Source: JABDIY01 sp963803875
GTDB lineage: Bacteria > Actinomycetota > Acidimicrobiia > Acidimicrobiales > SZUA-35
DNA: 64,000 nt
NCBI GenBank assembly: GCA_963803875.1
Contig: CAWDOA010000008.1
Location: forward strand, 124,001-188,000
Direction: 5' to 3'
Position 1 is the stretch's first letter. Every line of letters begins with the position of its first letter. The position numbers and the translations under genes were made by a program. The notes beneath the pieces are model-generated. The model searched no databases and was not told the DNA's origin. It was given only the letters and a program-made list of their open reading frames with translations. Shown piece after piece: positions 1 through 9,523 of this stretch.

Positions 1-387
1 GAGGAAGGTTGAGCAGATCGAACGGATGGGAGCGTCGCAGAGCCGGCGGATCGAGTGGGGCCCAGCGTGACCGGCGTGCCGAATCCACTCACGTGGTTGA
101 CTTCGGGCAGGGCGGCGGCAAGTTCGTTGCCGTATCGCTCGGCCATACACCCGGTGACCACGACCTCGGCGCCGGGGGCCTTGACCTCGGTGAGCGCGAG
201 GATCGTGTTCACGCTTTCCTCGCGGGCGTCCTCGATGAACGCACAAGTGTTCACGACCACGAGATCGGCCGCCTCGGGCGAATGCGGCGGCAACCAAACC
301 ATCGGCGGTCATCGTTCCGACCAGCTTGTCGGAGTCGACCTGATTCTTGGGGCAACCGAGAGTTGTGATGTGAAACGTTCTGGGCAT
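1..387 (-). CDS. rimO: Ribosomal protein S12 methylthiotransferase RimO, 5' part, frameshifted and cut by the window edge
   Basis: RimO is a radical-SAM enzyme that adds a methylthio group to an aspartate of ribosomal protein S12. Reading leftward from ATG at 387 the protein starts MPRTFHITTLGCPKNQVDSD, the family's N-terminal signature with the first cluster-binding Cys. After about 35 codons the frame must change near 278-288 (one extra base or two missing) to continue as EAADLVVVNTCAFIEDAREE and VVVTGCMAERYG, which carry the second and third Cys of the UPF0004 domain. The radical-SAM core lies beyond base 1. Position next to ftsK fits actinobacterial order. The break sits in a run of GCC/GC repeats and looks like a sequence error. 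MiaB is the alternative, but LGCPKNxVDS favours RimO. Confidence 0.8.
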   Translation of the reverse strand, partial: MPRTFHITTLGCPKNQVDSDKLVGTMTADGLVAAAFARGGRSRGREHLCVHRGRPRGKREHDPRAHRGQGPRRRGRGHRVYGRAIRQRTCRRPARSQPREWIRHAGHAGPHSIRRLCDAPIRSICSTFL

Positions 388-662
388 GGTGGGGTCAGCG
401 GTAGCTGGTTGGCGGTTGGTCAGAACAGGATCGCTGAACCTACCGACGCTACCACCGCACCAGCACGACGGGCCGACGCTGGTTCGGCAACGCTGCGACC
501 GGGTGTCCAGATCTTCCAGATCTTGTGCCCAAGGTGTGATCTTGGACTCTGGACAGGGCTTCGGGTCCGGCGGAGGGTGACGGTGTCGGGTCCCTTGAGC
601 GTCAGAGTCTCCGGACGCCCGCTCCCGGTCCGACGAAAGGTTCTCAACAGAAGGAGGTTCGC

Positions 663-1309
663 ATGAAAACGATGGAAACAAGAACGAAGGGATCGACCAC
701 CACGAGTCGGGGGCGCTACGGATTGATAGCGGTCGTGGCGGTATTGGCCGTTGTCGTCGTCGCGGGCGGCTGGTTGCTTCTCAGAAGCGACGAGAAGACA
801 GCCACCGATCACGTCCAAGACGCAGCGGCAGCAATGCGCAACGAGGACATGGACAAGTCGGCCGAAATCTTCGGGTTCGACAATATGGAGGTCACGGAAT
901 ACCGATTCGTGGACTGGCACATCGGCTGGAACGCCCAACCGGAATTCAGCGAGGTAGTCGAGACGCCCAGAGAGGCAGGGTCGCACCGCCTTCCGGGCGG
1001 TCGTCACCTATGGCGATGAGTCGTTCTATACCCAGGCCGTGAACTCGGTTCTCTCGAAGGCTGAAGGTACGCCACTTACGACCACGATCAGCGGCTGGGT
1101 GAAGGCCGATGGAGAAGTCTATGTTACTGGGCTGGCCGCCACCGGACGGCTTGACCACTGTGGAAAGGGAGCTACGGCCCTGGGTTGAAGCCAATCGGCC
1201 CGATCTCGTCGACGAGATGTTTGGTTCGGACTATGCGGGCATGCGGTGGAGCCGCCGCTCCGGTGAGCTTCGGATGGAAGTGCTCGACGATTTCCTGGCG
1301 AGCCGGTAA
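663..1309 (+). CDS. Membrane-anchored hypothetical protein, apparently broken by two frameshifts
   Basis: No family recognised. ATG at 663 is preceded by a strong ribosome site (AAGGAGG at 651-657). The first 100 residues have a basic N-terminus, one membrane anchor (LIAVVAVLAVVVVAGGWLLL, residues about 21-40) and an acidic helix-like stretch (DEKTATDHVQDAAAAMRNED). The frame opened at 663 then degenerates near 960-985 and the next frame continues with protein-like text (FRAVVTYGDESFYTQAVNSV ... VKADGEVYVTGLAATG). From about 1130 the third frame reads ERELRPWVEANRPDLVDEMF to a stop at 1309. Codon third positions stay GC-rich along this path, so one gene of about 215 codons with two indels is likely. 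The last segment is the least certain. Confidence 0.5.
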
Positions 1310-1413
1310 CAAACGGCAGCGAACCCGAGCGGCCCCGCCGAGGGGTCGCTCTGGCGCGCACCCGATACCGACCAGGTCCTAGCCCGACAGGGGGTCTCCA
1401 CCGGGCGGACAAC

Positions 1414-1944
1414 TCACCCGTCAGAGGGTACGCCCTCGTTGGAGGTGAGCCGTCGCAGCCGCCGGGTTCTCACCGCGGTCTGCATCGCTACGAGGCTGAC
1501 CAAAACCAGACCAGCACCGGCCGCAACGATCAAGATCGGACGCGGACCCTCCTCAGCGAGCACCGGCGCCACCACCGGAAGAGGGGCAGGTGCGTCCTGC
1601 TTGTAGGTGAATGCGAACGCACCGTCGACCGGATCACCATCGGAGGAGACAACCACATAGCTAACGATGTATCGACCTTCCACTCTGAGTTCAGGAAAGG
1701 ATGCCGAAACCACTTGACCCGAGCCGACGCGATCGCTCGGCACTACCTCGCCATCGGGTCCCTCGATACCGATGGTCGCATCGGTGACGACTTCGTTGAA
1801 GACGATCTGGACCGCAGTGACAGTGCCCCCGACCGTGGAATTGCTGGCCGGTGATGCCCCGACGAATACCGCATCAGCGATTGCAGGACTAGACCACCAG
1901 AGAACCAGCCCAACGATTGCCAGGGCGGTTGAGCGACGTATCAC
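1414..1944 (-). CDS. CopC-domain secreted protein with C-terminal membrane anchor
   Basis: A 176-residue protein with a signal peptide (residues 1-23, ending AIADA), a CopC/YcnJ-type beta-sandwich and one C-terminal membrane helix (about residues 134-157) followed by a basic tail. Family features are the opening ASPASNSTVGG, VQIVFNEVV, and the near-terminal YIVSYVVVSSDGDPVDGAFAF. CopC domains bind copper in the periplasm or outside the membrane. In canonical CopC the mature protein begins with His in an AHAxLxxSxP motif; here that position reads ADAVFVGASP, so the N-terminal His ligand appears absent and copper binding is doubtful. No copD or ycnJ lies beside it. It follows a TadG-like gene on the same strand with a 16-base gap. 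Confidence 0.75.
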   Translation of the reverse strand: MIRRSTALAIVGLVLWWSSPAIADAVFVGASPASNSTVGGTVTAVQIVFNEVVTDATIGIEGPDGEVVPSDRVGSGQVVSASFPELRVEGRYIVSYVVVSSDGDPVDGAFAFTYKQDAPAPLPVVAPVLAEEGPRPILIVAAGAGLVLVSLVAMQTAVRTRRLRRLTSNEGVPSDG

Positions 1945-1960
1945 CCTCCCAGTCTGCCGC

Positions 1961-3580
1961 CTACTCGGTCAGTCGAATGGGGTCACCGATGACTCGAATG
2001 CTCCACGTCGTACGGTCGGTAACGCCGCTTGCAGTGTTTGTGGGCTCATATCGAACTCGCCACCAACAATTCGGTCCATCAATAGCGGGGGTCGCCGGAT
2101 CATCGGGCGCGCACTCGTAGTCGTTGGGGATCGGGATTCGGATTGTGAGTTCGTCACCGTTGTAAGCCGCTCCGGTCACGTCGAGGCACTCGTATGGCAC
2201 GTTCAGGGCGGTGACCGAGTCAGTCCGTGCGGGGTCTGTCACGGTGCAAGTGTTGCTGTTGTTGACGAAACTCGACTGAGTCCCGTTTTCAGGCAACACA
2301 GCCCGGGTGAAGGGGTAGCGGGTGTTGTCTGGAGCCAAGACCTGCATGTTGTTCATACCTTCGCCGGGATCGAAGAGCTTGATCTCCAAGACCTTGTTCT
2401 TGTGAACCTCGGGAACATTCGCCAGATAGAACAGAGCCGATGGTGAACCGGCGAACGTTGTCTGATTGTTCTCGTTGACATCTCTGATCGTGCTCGGGAT
2501 GAAGATCGGCAGCCACGTTCTGGCATACAGCTGGGGGCAGCTGGTTGATGGCAGGATCGAACCGCATGGCGTGCTGGTGTTTCTGGGAACGACCCGAAGT
2601 CCGAACGAGTTGAGACGGGTTTGGGAGTTCACAGCCAACGCACGTGTCCGCAAGATCCATCGCCCCTGATTTGAATCAGCATCGATCTCGTAGGCCTTCA
2701 CCCACTGAGACGTTGCATCGCCGCAGTCTGTCGTCGCCCACAGCCGCGGCAGGCTGCTGCCGTGTTCGCCAAGGACACGATTGGCTGGAACCTTGTTGTC
2801 GTCGTCGGTGAACAGCGTGTCGTCACCTCGCCAGAGAGTTGTTTCCAACCGGGCACTCGACCCACCCTCTGAGTTCTGGTTGCATGATCCAGGCTCGAAG
2901 ATCTGGAGATCCCACTGACCGGTCACAGGAGAGTTGAGACCCGCCGGACCGGAGAAGTCGATCACGAAATCGTAGCCTTCGGCGTCGTAGCGAGTGTTGG
3001 CCGTGCCCGAGCAGGAGCCGGAACCACCGAACCAACCGACACCGAAAGGATCACCGTTCTGGTAACCCTGGCAGTACCCATTCACGGCCAGAAGGAGATT
3101 CTCCGGCGGTGCTCCCGGAACGGCGGGCGGGTTGAGGCCTGACCCCAGCGAGCTGCCCGGATTCCCGAGCGGGACAGGGAGGATGTAGCTGGCGGTCGCG
3201 GCGCGGGCGATATCGATCTCGCTCAAGACGACCTGCCCGAAATAGGTGTCCGCCTTGGTTTCGATCCGCACGTGGACGCCTTGGGAGCCGCGTCGTTCCA
3301 CGATGACGTTGATGTCCGGGTCGTTGTGGTCGAACCCGTTCTCCCTGGCGACATCGCGAGCGGCGGTGGTGGCATCAGCGAAGTCGGGCATCCACACAAC
3401 TGCCGCGAGCGCCGAGGCGTCGGCGGCCCGTTGAGCCTCGTCGGCTTCGACGTACCACGAACCGACATCCACCGCGAATGCGGCGAAGATCATGAGCGGA
3501 ATCAGCAGCAGAGCTGTGGTCGCAAGAACATAGCCAGACTGGTCAGATCGGTCCGGAACGCGACGCCTCGAGGAAGCCAT
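1961..3580 (-). CDS. TadG-like (TadE/G family) membrane-anchored extracellular protein, copy 1
   Basis: A 539-residue protein with the N-terminal Flp-pilus TadE/TadG-like module: a short basic start, SGYVLATTALLLIPLMIFAA as membrane helix (about residues 16-37), then FAVDVGSWYVEADEAQRAAD. In characterised systems such proteins are pseudopilins or secreted factors of the tight-adherence pilus. The long remainder (about 400 residues) is rich in Cys, Gly, Ser and Asn and looks like exported beta-structure, ending WSIRVIGDPIRLTE. The downstream neighbour in transcription is the CopC protein; the upstream neighbour is a paralogue with the same N-terminal module and the same C-terminal ending. No tadA/B/C ATPase or pilin gene is in the window, so its role in a pilus is inference. 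Confidence 0.75.
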   Translation of the reverse strand: MASSRRRVPDRSDQSGYVLATTALLLIPLMIFAAFAVDVGSWYVEADEAQRAADASALAAVVWMPDFADATTAARDVARENGFDHNDPDINVIVERRGSQGVHVRIETKADTYFGQVVLSEIDIARAATASYILPVPLGNPGSSLGSGLNPPAVPGAPPENLLLAVNGYCQGYQNGDPFGVGWFGGSGSCSGTANTRYDAEGYDFVIDFSGPAGLNSPVTGQWDLQIFEPGSCNQNSEGGSSARLETTLWRGDDTLFTDDDNKVPANRVLGEHGSSLPRLWATTDCGDATSQWVKAYEIDADSNQGRWILRTRALAVNSQTRLNSFGLRVVPRNTSTPCGSILPSTSCPQLYARTWLPIFIPSTIRDVNENNQTTFAGSPSALFYLANVPEVHKNKVLEIKLFDPGEGMNNMQVLAPDNTRYPFTRAVLPENGTQSSFVNNSNTCTVTDPARTDSVTALNVPYECLDVTGAAYNGDELTIRIPIPNDYECAPDDPATPAIDGPNCWWRVRYEPTNTASGVTDRTTWSIRVIGDPIRLTE

Positions 3581-3635
3581 ATGCGTCTATCGGCACCAAG
3601 TACCGAGGTCTGGAGAGGTAATCACACCCAAGCGC

Positions 3636-5242
3636 CTACTCGACGAGACGGAGTGGATCACCGATGAGTCGAGCCCGCCATGCGGTGGTCTCACCCAGGT
3701 ACTTACCTGGTGATGTCGTGTACCGAATCTTCACCCAGCAGTCGTTGATGCAGCTGTAGCCGCCTGGTACATCGTTGAGATCGACCGAGATTCGAACCAG
3801 TCGATCGTTGAAGAAGTTCAGGTCGAGCGGTTCACGCCGCACACAGGTCCCGCTGCCACCAACGCAGTTGCTACCATCGAGGGTTGTCCCTACATAGTCG
3901 GTGTAGCCGCTCTCGCCAACCGCAACCCATGTCAATGGGGCAGGGAGCCGAACCCCGGCTGCATTGGGCGGCAACAATACCTCGACCTGGTCGATGCCGT
4001 CGGCAGTATCGAACATGAGGACCTCGAGGGTGGACCTGTAATTCTCTGGTCCGACCTCGGCGAGGTAGAGCTCCACAGGGACGGTGACACCGTTCTGTGT
4101 GCCGTTTCCATTCCGGAGGGAGTTCGGAAACATCTCCTGGTCGGTATACACGCCGAGATAGTTGAGTGGACTCAGAGTCGGGCAATCGGGGTTGGTGATC
4201 GTCGAGCACGAGTTGCCAAACGTGCCCGTTACCCTCAGCGAATACAGCAGGCGTCCGTACGAGCCGTTGTTCGTCGACTTTGCCTGGATGACCCACACGC
4301 CCGGAGTCAGGTTTGTGATGACGTTCTGCCACGGTGCGGCTTCCTCGGCATCCGAGGGATCGAACTGATCGGCACCCGAGCAATTCGCTCCTCGATTGAG
4401 GTAATACACCACGTTGTTCGCCTGGCCATTGGCCTGAGTAGCGCGGTTGCCGGCGGTGATGTTGTCGTAGTAGTTGTTCGGCGTGACGCTCGTGTCCGGC
4501 CGATAGATGTTCAACTTCAAGTTGGCAGCATTGGCGCCGAAACAGCTAAGCCTCGTCTGGAGTCTCATGCCCGCCGAGCCTTCTGGAATGTTCATCAGGT
4601 AGAGGAAGCCTTGTGTGTCCCTTAGGCCGTTGGCTGTGCCATTGGCGCTCGTCGCCACACTCAGAGGGTCGCCCACTCCACGGCTCGAGCCGGCGCTGTG
4701 GATGTTCAGCCAGAGGTTGTCCGGGTCGCCGGGCCGGTACACGTTGTCCCGCCCGGTTCCGAGAGCGTTTGAAGGGGTACCCATCGGAAGTGGTCGGGTG
4801 AGTTCGACGGTGGCGTTTCGTGCGATGTCGATGCTGTCCAGCACAACCCGCCCGAAATAGGATTCGCCCTCGGTGAGGACTGTGACCTTCACCTTCGACT
4901 GGCTGACGATCTCGGTGATGACCTGGGGATACGCACCGGCGGAAGGAGTGCACACCACGGACGGATCGTCACATCCCGGGCTGGTCGACGTAGCCGTTGG
5001 CAGCTGCCACCTCCTTGGCCGCAGCGCTGGCCAGGACAGGATCGGGTACCTCGACTCCAGCGGCCAAGTGCAGCTGCGTCGGCGGCGCGTTGCGCTTGAT
5101 CTGCCTCGGCGTACCAGCCGCCCACGTCCACTGCGAACGCCGCGAAGATCATCAGCGGGATCAGAAGGAGCGCGGTCGTGGCCAGGACGTATCCCGATTC
5201 ACCCGATCGACGGGCACGGCGAGGAGGGGCCAAAAGAGCCAT
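3636..5242 (-). CDS. TadG-like extracellular protein, copy 2 (two frameshifts near its N-terminus)
   Basis: Paralogue of the preceding gene. From ATG at 5242 it reads a basic start and the near-identical module SGYVLATTALLLIPLMIFAA FAVDVGGWYAEADQAQRAAD. The frame then breaks near 5067 (one extra G) and again near 4976 (GGG where GG is expected); repairing both gives AAGVEVPDPVLASAAAKEV, then ANGYVDQPGCDDPSVVCTP, joining the long open frame that runs to 3636. That frame ends AWRARLIGDPLRLVE, matching the tail of copy 1. Full length would be about 535 residues. The large domain carries many Cys and Asn, as expected for a disulfide-bonded exported protein. The breaks look like sequence errors, not decay, because the remaining 440 codons are intact. 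Confidence 0.7.
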
Positions 5243-5288
5243 ACGAGATCTATCGGCGCGATGCAGGGCTTCTACAGCACAAATCGGC

Positions 5289-6269
5289 TCACGTCGCGCT
5301 GAGTGTTTGCCCAGCTACTTCAGCGGTTTCGTTGAGATATGAAACAACAAGGAACAGCGTGAAGACCGCCAACAGCACGGCACCTTCCAAACGGTTGAAG
5401 AGCGCCCTGCTCCACATCGCCGCGAACGCACCGAGGCACACAACCAGCATGAATCCCATATCGAGCGTGGCCAGCGAACTGTCCTGAATTGTGCCGTCCC
5501 CCAGAACACCAACGACGCCGCCAACGGCCAATGAGTTGAACAAGTTGGAGCCCAGCAGGTTTCCGACGATCAGATCGGTGACACCCTGGCGGGCAGCTGC
5601 GATGGTCGTGACCAGCTCGGGAAGCGACGTTCCCACCGCCACCAGCGTGACGCCGACGAAGCCACCGCTGAACCCGAACTCGTCAGCGAGATCGGTTGCT
5701 CCCGTTACCAGAAGCCAGGCACCGCCGACCGTACCAACCAATCCGATGAGCGTCCGCACGATCTCGGTGCGAGATTCCACCCGCTCGCCGTCTTCTACGA
5801 TTTCGTCGATCGGAGGAGCGTTGCCGGATCGAATGACCCACCCGAGTGCGACGACCAGGAGAACGAAGAGGAGAACACCCTCCGGCACGCTGATGCCTTC
5901 ACCCTGAAGTGTCATGGCGAAGATGACAGCGGCAACGGTGGCCATGATCGCCTCACGCCGCAGCACATCCTTGGCCACCGCGATCGGCACGAGAAGTGCA
6001 GCCGAACCGAGGATCAGGCTGAGGTTTGCGGTGTTGGACCCGATGATGTTGCCAATGCCAAGGTCACCGTCGCCGTTGCGGGCGGCCACGGCCGACACCA
6101 GCATCTCCGGAGCACTTGTGCCGAACCCAACGATCACGGCACCGATGACGATCGGAGTGACGTTGAAGACCACGGCAAGCTTGGCGGCACCTTCCACAAA
6201 CGCGTCGGCAGCGAAGGTGAGAACGACGATCCCCGCGATAGCGAGCGCGAAAGCTATGAGGATGTTCAC
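5289..6269 (-). CDS. CaCA-family sodium/calcium exchanger (YrbG type)
   Basis: A 326-residue polytopic membrane protein of the Ca2+:cation antiporter family, which exchanges Ca2+ (or Na+/K+) across the cytoplasmic membrane. The two inverted alpha-repeats are both present: GFGTSAPEMLVSAVAARNGD (about residues 48-67) with GSNTANL, and AVGTSLPELVTTIAAARQG (about residues 214-232) with GSNLFNSL. The acidic Glu of each GTSxPE motif, needed for ion binding, is intact. About ten membrane helices are visible. It starts with GTG at 6269, overlapping the ftsK stop by four bases (GTGA), so the two are translationally coupled. YrbG-like length is typical. The transported ion cannot be told from sequence alone. 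Confidence 0.88.
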   Translation of the reverse strand: MNILIAFALAIAGIVVLTFAADAFVEGAAKLAVVFNVTPIVIGAVIVGFGTSAPEMLVSAVAARNGDGDLGIGNIIGSNTANLSLILGSAALLVPIAVAKDVLRREAIMATVAAVIFAMTLQGEGISVPEGVLLFVLLVVALGWVIRSGNAPPIDEIVEDGERVESRTEIVRTLIGLVGTVGGAWLLVTGATDLADEFGFSGGFVGVTLVAVGTSLPELVTTIAAARQGVTDLIVGNLLGSNLFNSLAVGGVVGVLGDGTIQDSSLATLDMGFMLVVCLGAFAAMWSRALFNRLEGAVLLAVFTLFLVVSYLNETAEVAGQTLSAT

Positions 6270-9200
6270 TGCTGTGGCTTGGGATACCCCGGCGGCGGAG
6301 CGAGAGCCGGATCAAAATCGTCGTCGGTTGCGAAGTCGTCATCGTCGTCGGATGCCGGATCCGGGGTATCAAGTGCCAGCTTGGGAGCTTGGGTGTGGCT
6401 TTGCCCGGTGAGGTCGACCGGTGCATCGGTGAGGTCGACTTCTTCGGTTGAGTCCGCAGGCGAGGTGCGGGTGGCCTGCTTCTTCGCCTTCGCCGCACTC
6501 CTTGGCTTCTTCGCCGGTTTGGCGACCTGGGCGGAAGCCTCGACGGCGCGTGCGGCCTCGGCTTGGTCGGGTTTCACCAGGACCTCGCGCGCTCTGACGC
6601 CCTGGGCCGGTCCCACGATGCCTCGCTCTTCGAGCACATTCATCACCCTCTCGGCCTCTGAGAGTTCGACCCGCAACTTGCGCTGCAACATCGGGACCGA
6701 GCCGAGTTGGCTGTTGATGATCAGTTCTGCCGCATGTTCGATGATGTCGCGGTCTTCGGTGGCTTCGGGCTCGGCAGGGGTCGGGCTCTCGGCACCGTCG
6801 GACTCCTGGTTCTGCTTTTCGGATTCGCTGAGCGGGCGAGGCAACGCCTTCGAGCGCTCGTGGGGTACGGGTTCAGCCGGGTTCTGAATGCTGGCCAGGG
6901 TGGGTTTTGGCTCGGGCGTCTTGGGCAGCGGGGGCGTGATCAGCTGCTGTTGTTGAGGAACCGGAGGCGGGGCAGCAGCGCCCGCCATCTTGTGAAGGTC
7001 GGCGGGCGTGACCAGAACATCGCGGACCTTGGACCCCAAATTGGGGCCGACGATGCCACGTTGTTCCAGCTCATCCATTAGACGGCCAGCCCGAGCGAAT
7101 CCCACCCGGAGCTTGCGTTGGAAGTCCGACACAGCGGCTCGTTGACTGTTGACCACCAATTCCATGGCAGCCAGAAGCAGCTCGTCGTCATCGGCACTGC
7201 CGGTGGTTCCACCGGGCAAAACGGCTGCCGCGCCGGTCATCTCGGCGTCGTCGCCCTGAACCCGCGGATCGAACTGAACATCCGGGGCCTGGAGCCGCCA
7301 GAAGCTCACGATCTTGGCGACTTCTTCTTCGGTCACCCAGGCACCCTGGAAACGGGTGAGATCGCTGGTGCTTCCGTCGCTTATGAGACCGTCCCCCTTG
7401 CCCACCAAGTTTTCGGCCCCACCGGCGTCGAGGACCACCCGGCTGTCGGTGAGGCTGCTCACGGCGTACGCAAGTCGAGCGGGGACGTTGGCCTTTATCA
7501 TGCCGGTGATCACGTTGGTTGACGGGCGCTGCGTGGCGATGACCAGGTGGATTCCAACCGCGCGAGCCTTCTGAGCTATGCGGACGATCGATTCTTCGAT
7601 CTCGGCACCCACCTGCATCATGAGGTCGGCGAGCTCGTCGATAACGATGAGTACGAAGGAGAATTTCTGGTAGTCGCCGAGCGAGCCGTCGTCCATCACC
7701 CGAGGGGCAAGCCGGTTGTCCTCGACAGCCTGGTTGTAACCGGTGATGTCCCGGACTCCCACCTCCTCGAGCATGCTGTAGCGCCGCTCCATCTCTCGCA
7801 CACCCCAATTGAGCGCATTCGAGGCCTTTTTCGGATCGGTGACCACCTCGCTCAGCAAATGAGGAAGACCGTTGTACTGGGTGAGTTCCACCCGCTTGGG
7901 ATCTACCAAGATCAGGCGCACCTGTTCCGGGGTGGATCGCATCAAGATGCTCGTGAGCATGGTGTTCAGACCGCTGGATTTCCCTGAACCGGTCTGGCCG
8001 GCCACGAGCAGATGAGGCATCTTGGCCAAGTTGATCATGATGGTGCGGCCGGTGATATCGCGACCCAGACCAACCTCCAAAGGATGTTTGGCCTTTCGTG
8101 CTTCATCGGAGACGAGAAGATCCCCGACCGTGACAAGACCCCGTTCGAGGTTGGGAACCTCGACCCCGATCGCCTGCTTGCCCGGGATGGGTGCGAGAAT
8201 TCGCACGTTGGGCGTCATCATTGCGTAGGCAATGTCTTGCCTGAGCGCCATTACCCGGGACACCTTGGTCTTGGGGGCGAGTTCGTACTCGAACATCGAG
8301 ATGGTGGGTCCGACGCGCACACCGATCAATCGGGTCTCGACACCGTGCTCCTGGAGCGCACGCTGAAGGCGCATGCCCCGGCTGCGCACCTCTGTTTCAT
8401 CGACATCCTGGCTGGCCGACAACTCGAGTATCCCGACCGACGGCAACATCCATTCACCACCCTCGGGTGTGGGTGAGATCGGTGCTACTTCGGATTGAGC
8501 GCTCTGTGCTTCGACCCGGCCGAAACTGAAATGATTGCCGGGTGGGTCGTCGAACGTGCCGATCTCGATTGGCTCAGCGGCTGCCACGGTCTCATCCAAC
8601 GGGTCAGGCGGCGCCGCCGGGAGGTCATCGAAGCCGGCGGTCTCGGGCCGGAGATCGATGTACTTCTCGACCGTTTCACTCGACTTCCTCAGTACCGGGC
8701 CGTCGTCGGACGTCGTGATCTCTATGTCCATGAACGATTCGATGGATCCTGGCTCGGATGCTTCGGGAGACGGACGGTTCCCAAACCCGAGCTTGGATCG
8801 GTCGAATTCGATAGTCGAAACGGTTTCGGCAACATACCCAGCCGCCTGGCGGAGCCGACTGATGATTGCATCCAGAATCCAGCCATAGCTGATGCTGGTG
8901 AGAACGGTGACGCCGACCAAGACCATCGTGACCGTGACGATGATGTGTCCCCAATGGCCGAACAAGGACTCCAGCGTTCCGCCGATGCGAACCCCAACAT
9001 GTCCACCGGCGTCGGAGAGTTCGTCAACGGTGGCGCCGTTCCAAGGTCGGCCGCCGACAAGATCGAGGATGGAGAACACCGCACCGACGACAAGCGCACC
9101 GGCGGCGAGCTGGGCCGGCTCGAAACGGGAAGCCTTCTTACGGCGCGACCTGCTGCGGGGAGTGGGGGCGGTACGCAGGCGATGCCAACCGAACCAGAAC

Positions 9201-9523
9201 AAACCAAGCGGGACGACATAACGAACCCGACCAACCAACCAGCCGGTGATGTCGGCGAGCAGCTCGCCCACGGGACCGGTGGTGCCGGTGTACAGACCGA
9301 GTGCGAGCAGGACCCCGAGAGCGATCAGGAGAAGACCCTGCACCTCGCGGTCGCTGGTGGTCTTGGCGGCTGACCTCTTTTGCGCCGCTGCGGTGGTCGC
9401 CCACCGGAACTCCGACGAGTGGTTGACGAACGCGCCGGGCGCTGATTTCTGCTCGTGGTAGCCACAACCCTCAAACAGTAGTTTGTGCCACGCCTGGAAC
9501 AGTGGCACTCCGCCTACGACCAA
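6266..9523 (-). CDS. ftsK: DNA translocase FtsK/SpoIIIE with two gamma domains
   Basis: FtsK pumps chromosomal DNA through the closing septum and is membrane-anchored. The N-terminal third carries about four membrane helices, followed by a Pro/Glu-rich linker, then the RecA-like motor: Walker A GQTGSGKSSGLN, Walker B FVLIVIDELADLMM, and RPSTNVITGMIKANVPARL. Unusually, two winged-helix gamma domains follow: residues about 778-837 (VVNSQRAAVSDFQRKLRVGF ... ELEQRGIVGPNLGSKVRDVL) and about 923-980 (IINSQLGSVPMLQRKLRVEL ... VLEERGIVGPAQGVRAREVL), separated by a Pro-rich spacer, and a Lys/Ala then Asp-rich tail closes the protein. The open frame begins with TTG directly after the rnj stop; the true start is not clear and may lie further in. 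Confidence 0.93.
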   Translation of the reverse strand: MVVGGVPLFQAWHKLLFEGCGYHEQKSAPGAFVNHSSEFRWATTAAAQKRSAAKTTSDREVQGLLLIALGVLLALGLYTGTTGPVGELLADITGWLVGRVRYVVPLGLFWFGWHRLRTAPTPRSRSRRKKASRFEPAQLAAGALVVGAVFSILDLVGGRPWNGATVDELSDAGGHVGVRIGGTLESLFGHWGHIIVTVTMVLVGVTVLTSISYGWILDAIISRLRQAAGYVAETVSTIEFDRSKLGFGNRPSPEASEPGSIESFMDIEITTSDDGPVLRKSSETVEKYIDLRPETAGFDDLPAAPPDPLDETVAAAEPIEIGTFDDPPGNHFSFGRVEAQSAQSEVAPISPTPEGGEWMLPSVGILELSASQDVDETEVRSRGMRLQRALQEHGVETRLIGVRVGPTISMFEYELAPKTKVSRVMALRQDIAYAMMTPNVRILAPIPGKQAIGVEVPNLERGLVTVGDLLVSDEARKAKHPLEVGLGRDITGRTIMINLAKMPHLLVAGQTGSGKSSGLNTMLTSILMRSTPEQVRLILVDPKRVELTQYNGLPHLLSEVVTDPKKASNALNWGVREMERRYSMLEEVGVRDITGYNQAVEDNRLAPRVMDDGSLGDYQKFSFVLIVIDELADLMMQVGAEIEESIVRIAQKARAVGIHLVIATQRPSTNVITGMIKANVPARLAYAVSSLTDSRVVLDAGGAENLVGKGDGLISDGSTSDLTRFQGAWVTEEEVAKIVSFWRLQAPDVQFDPRVQGDDAEMTGAAAVLPGGTTGSADDDELLLAAMELVVNSQRAAVSDFQRKLRVGFARAGRLMDELEQRGIVGPNLGSKVRDVLVTPADLHKMAGAAAPPPVPQQQQLITPPLPKTPEPKPTLASIQNPAEPVPHERSKALPRPLSESEKQNQESDGAESPTPAEPEATEDRDIIEHAAELIINSQLGSVPMLQRKLRVELSEAERVMNVLEERGIVGPAQGVRAREVLVKPDQAEAARAVEASAQVAKPAKKPRSAAKAKKQATRTSPADSTEEVDLTDAPVDLTGQSHTQAPKLALDTPDPASDDDDDFATDDDFDPALAPPPGYPKPQQ

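Noticed and set aside
420..1007. 195-codon open frame on the minus strand over the start of the small membrane-protein gene
   Set aside because: Low-complexity Arg/Leu-rich text, no ribosome site, and antisense to a frame with a strong ribosome site and a membrane anchor.
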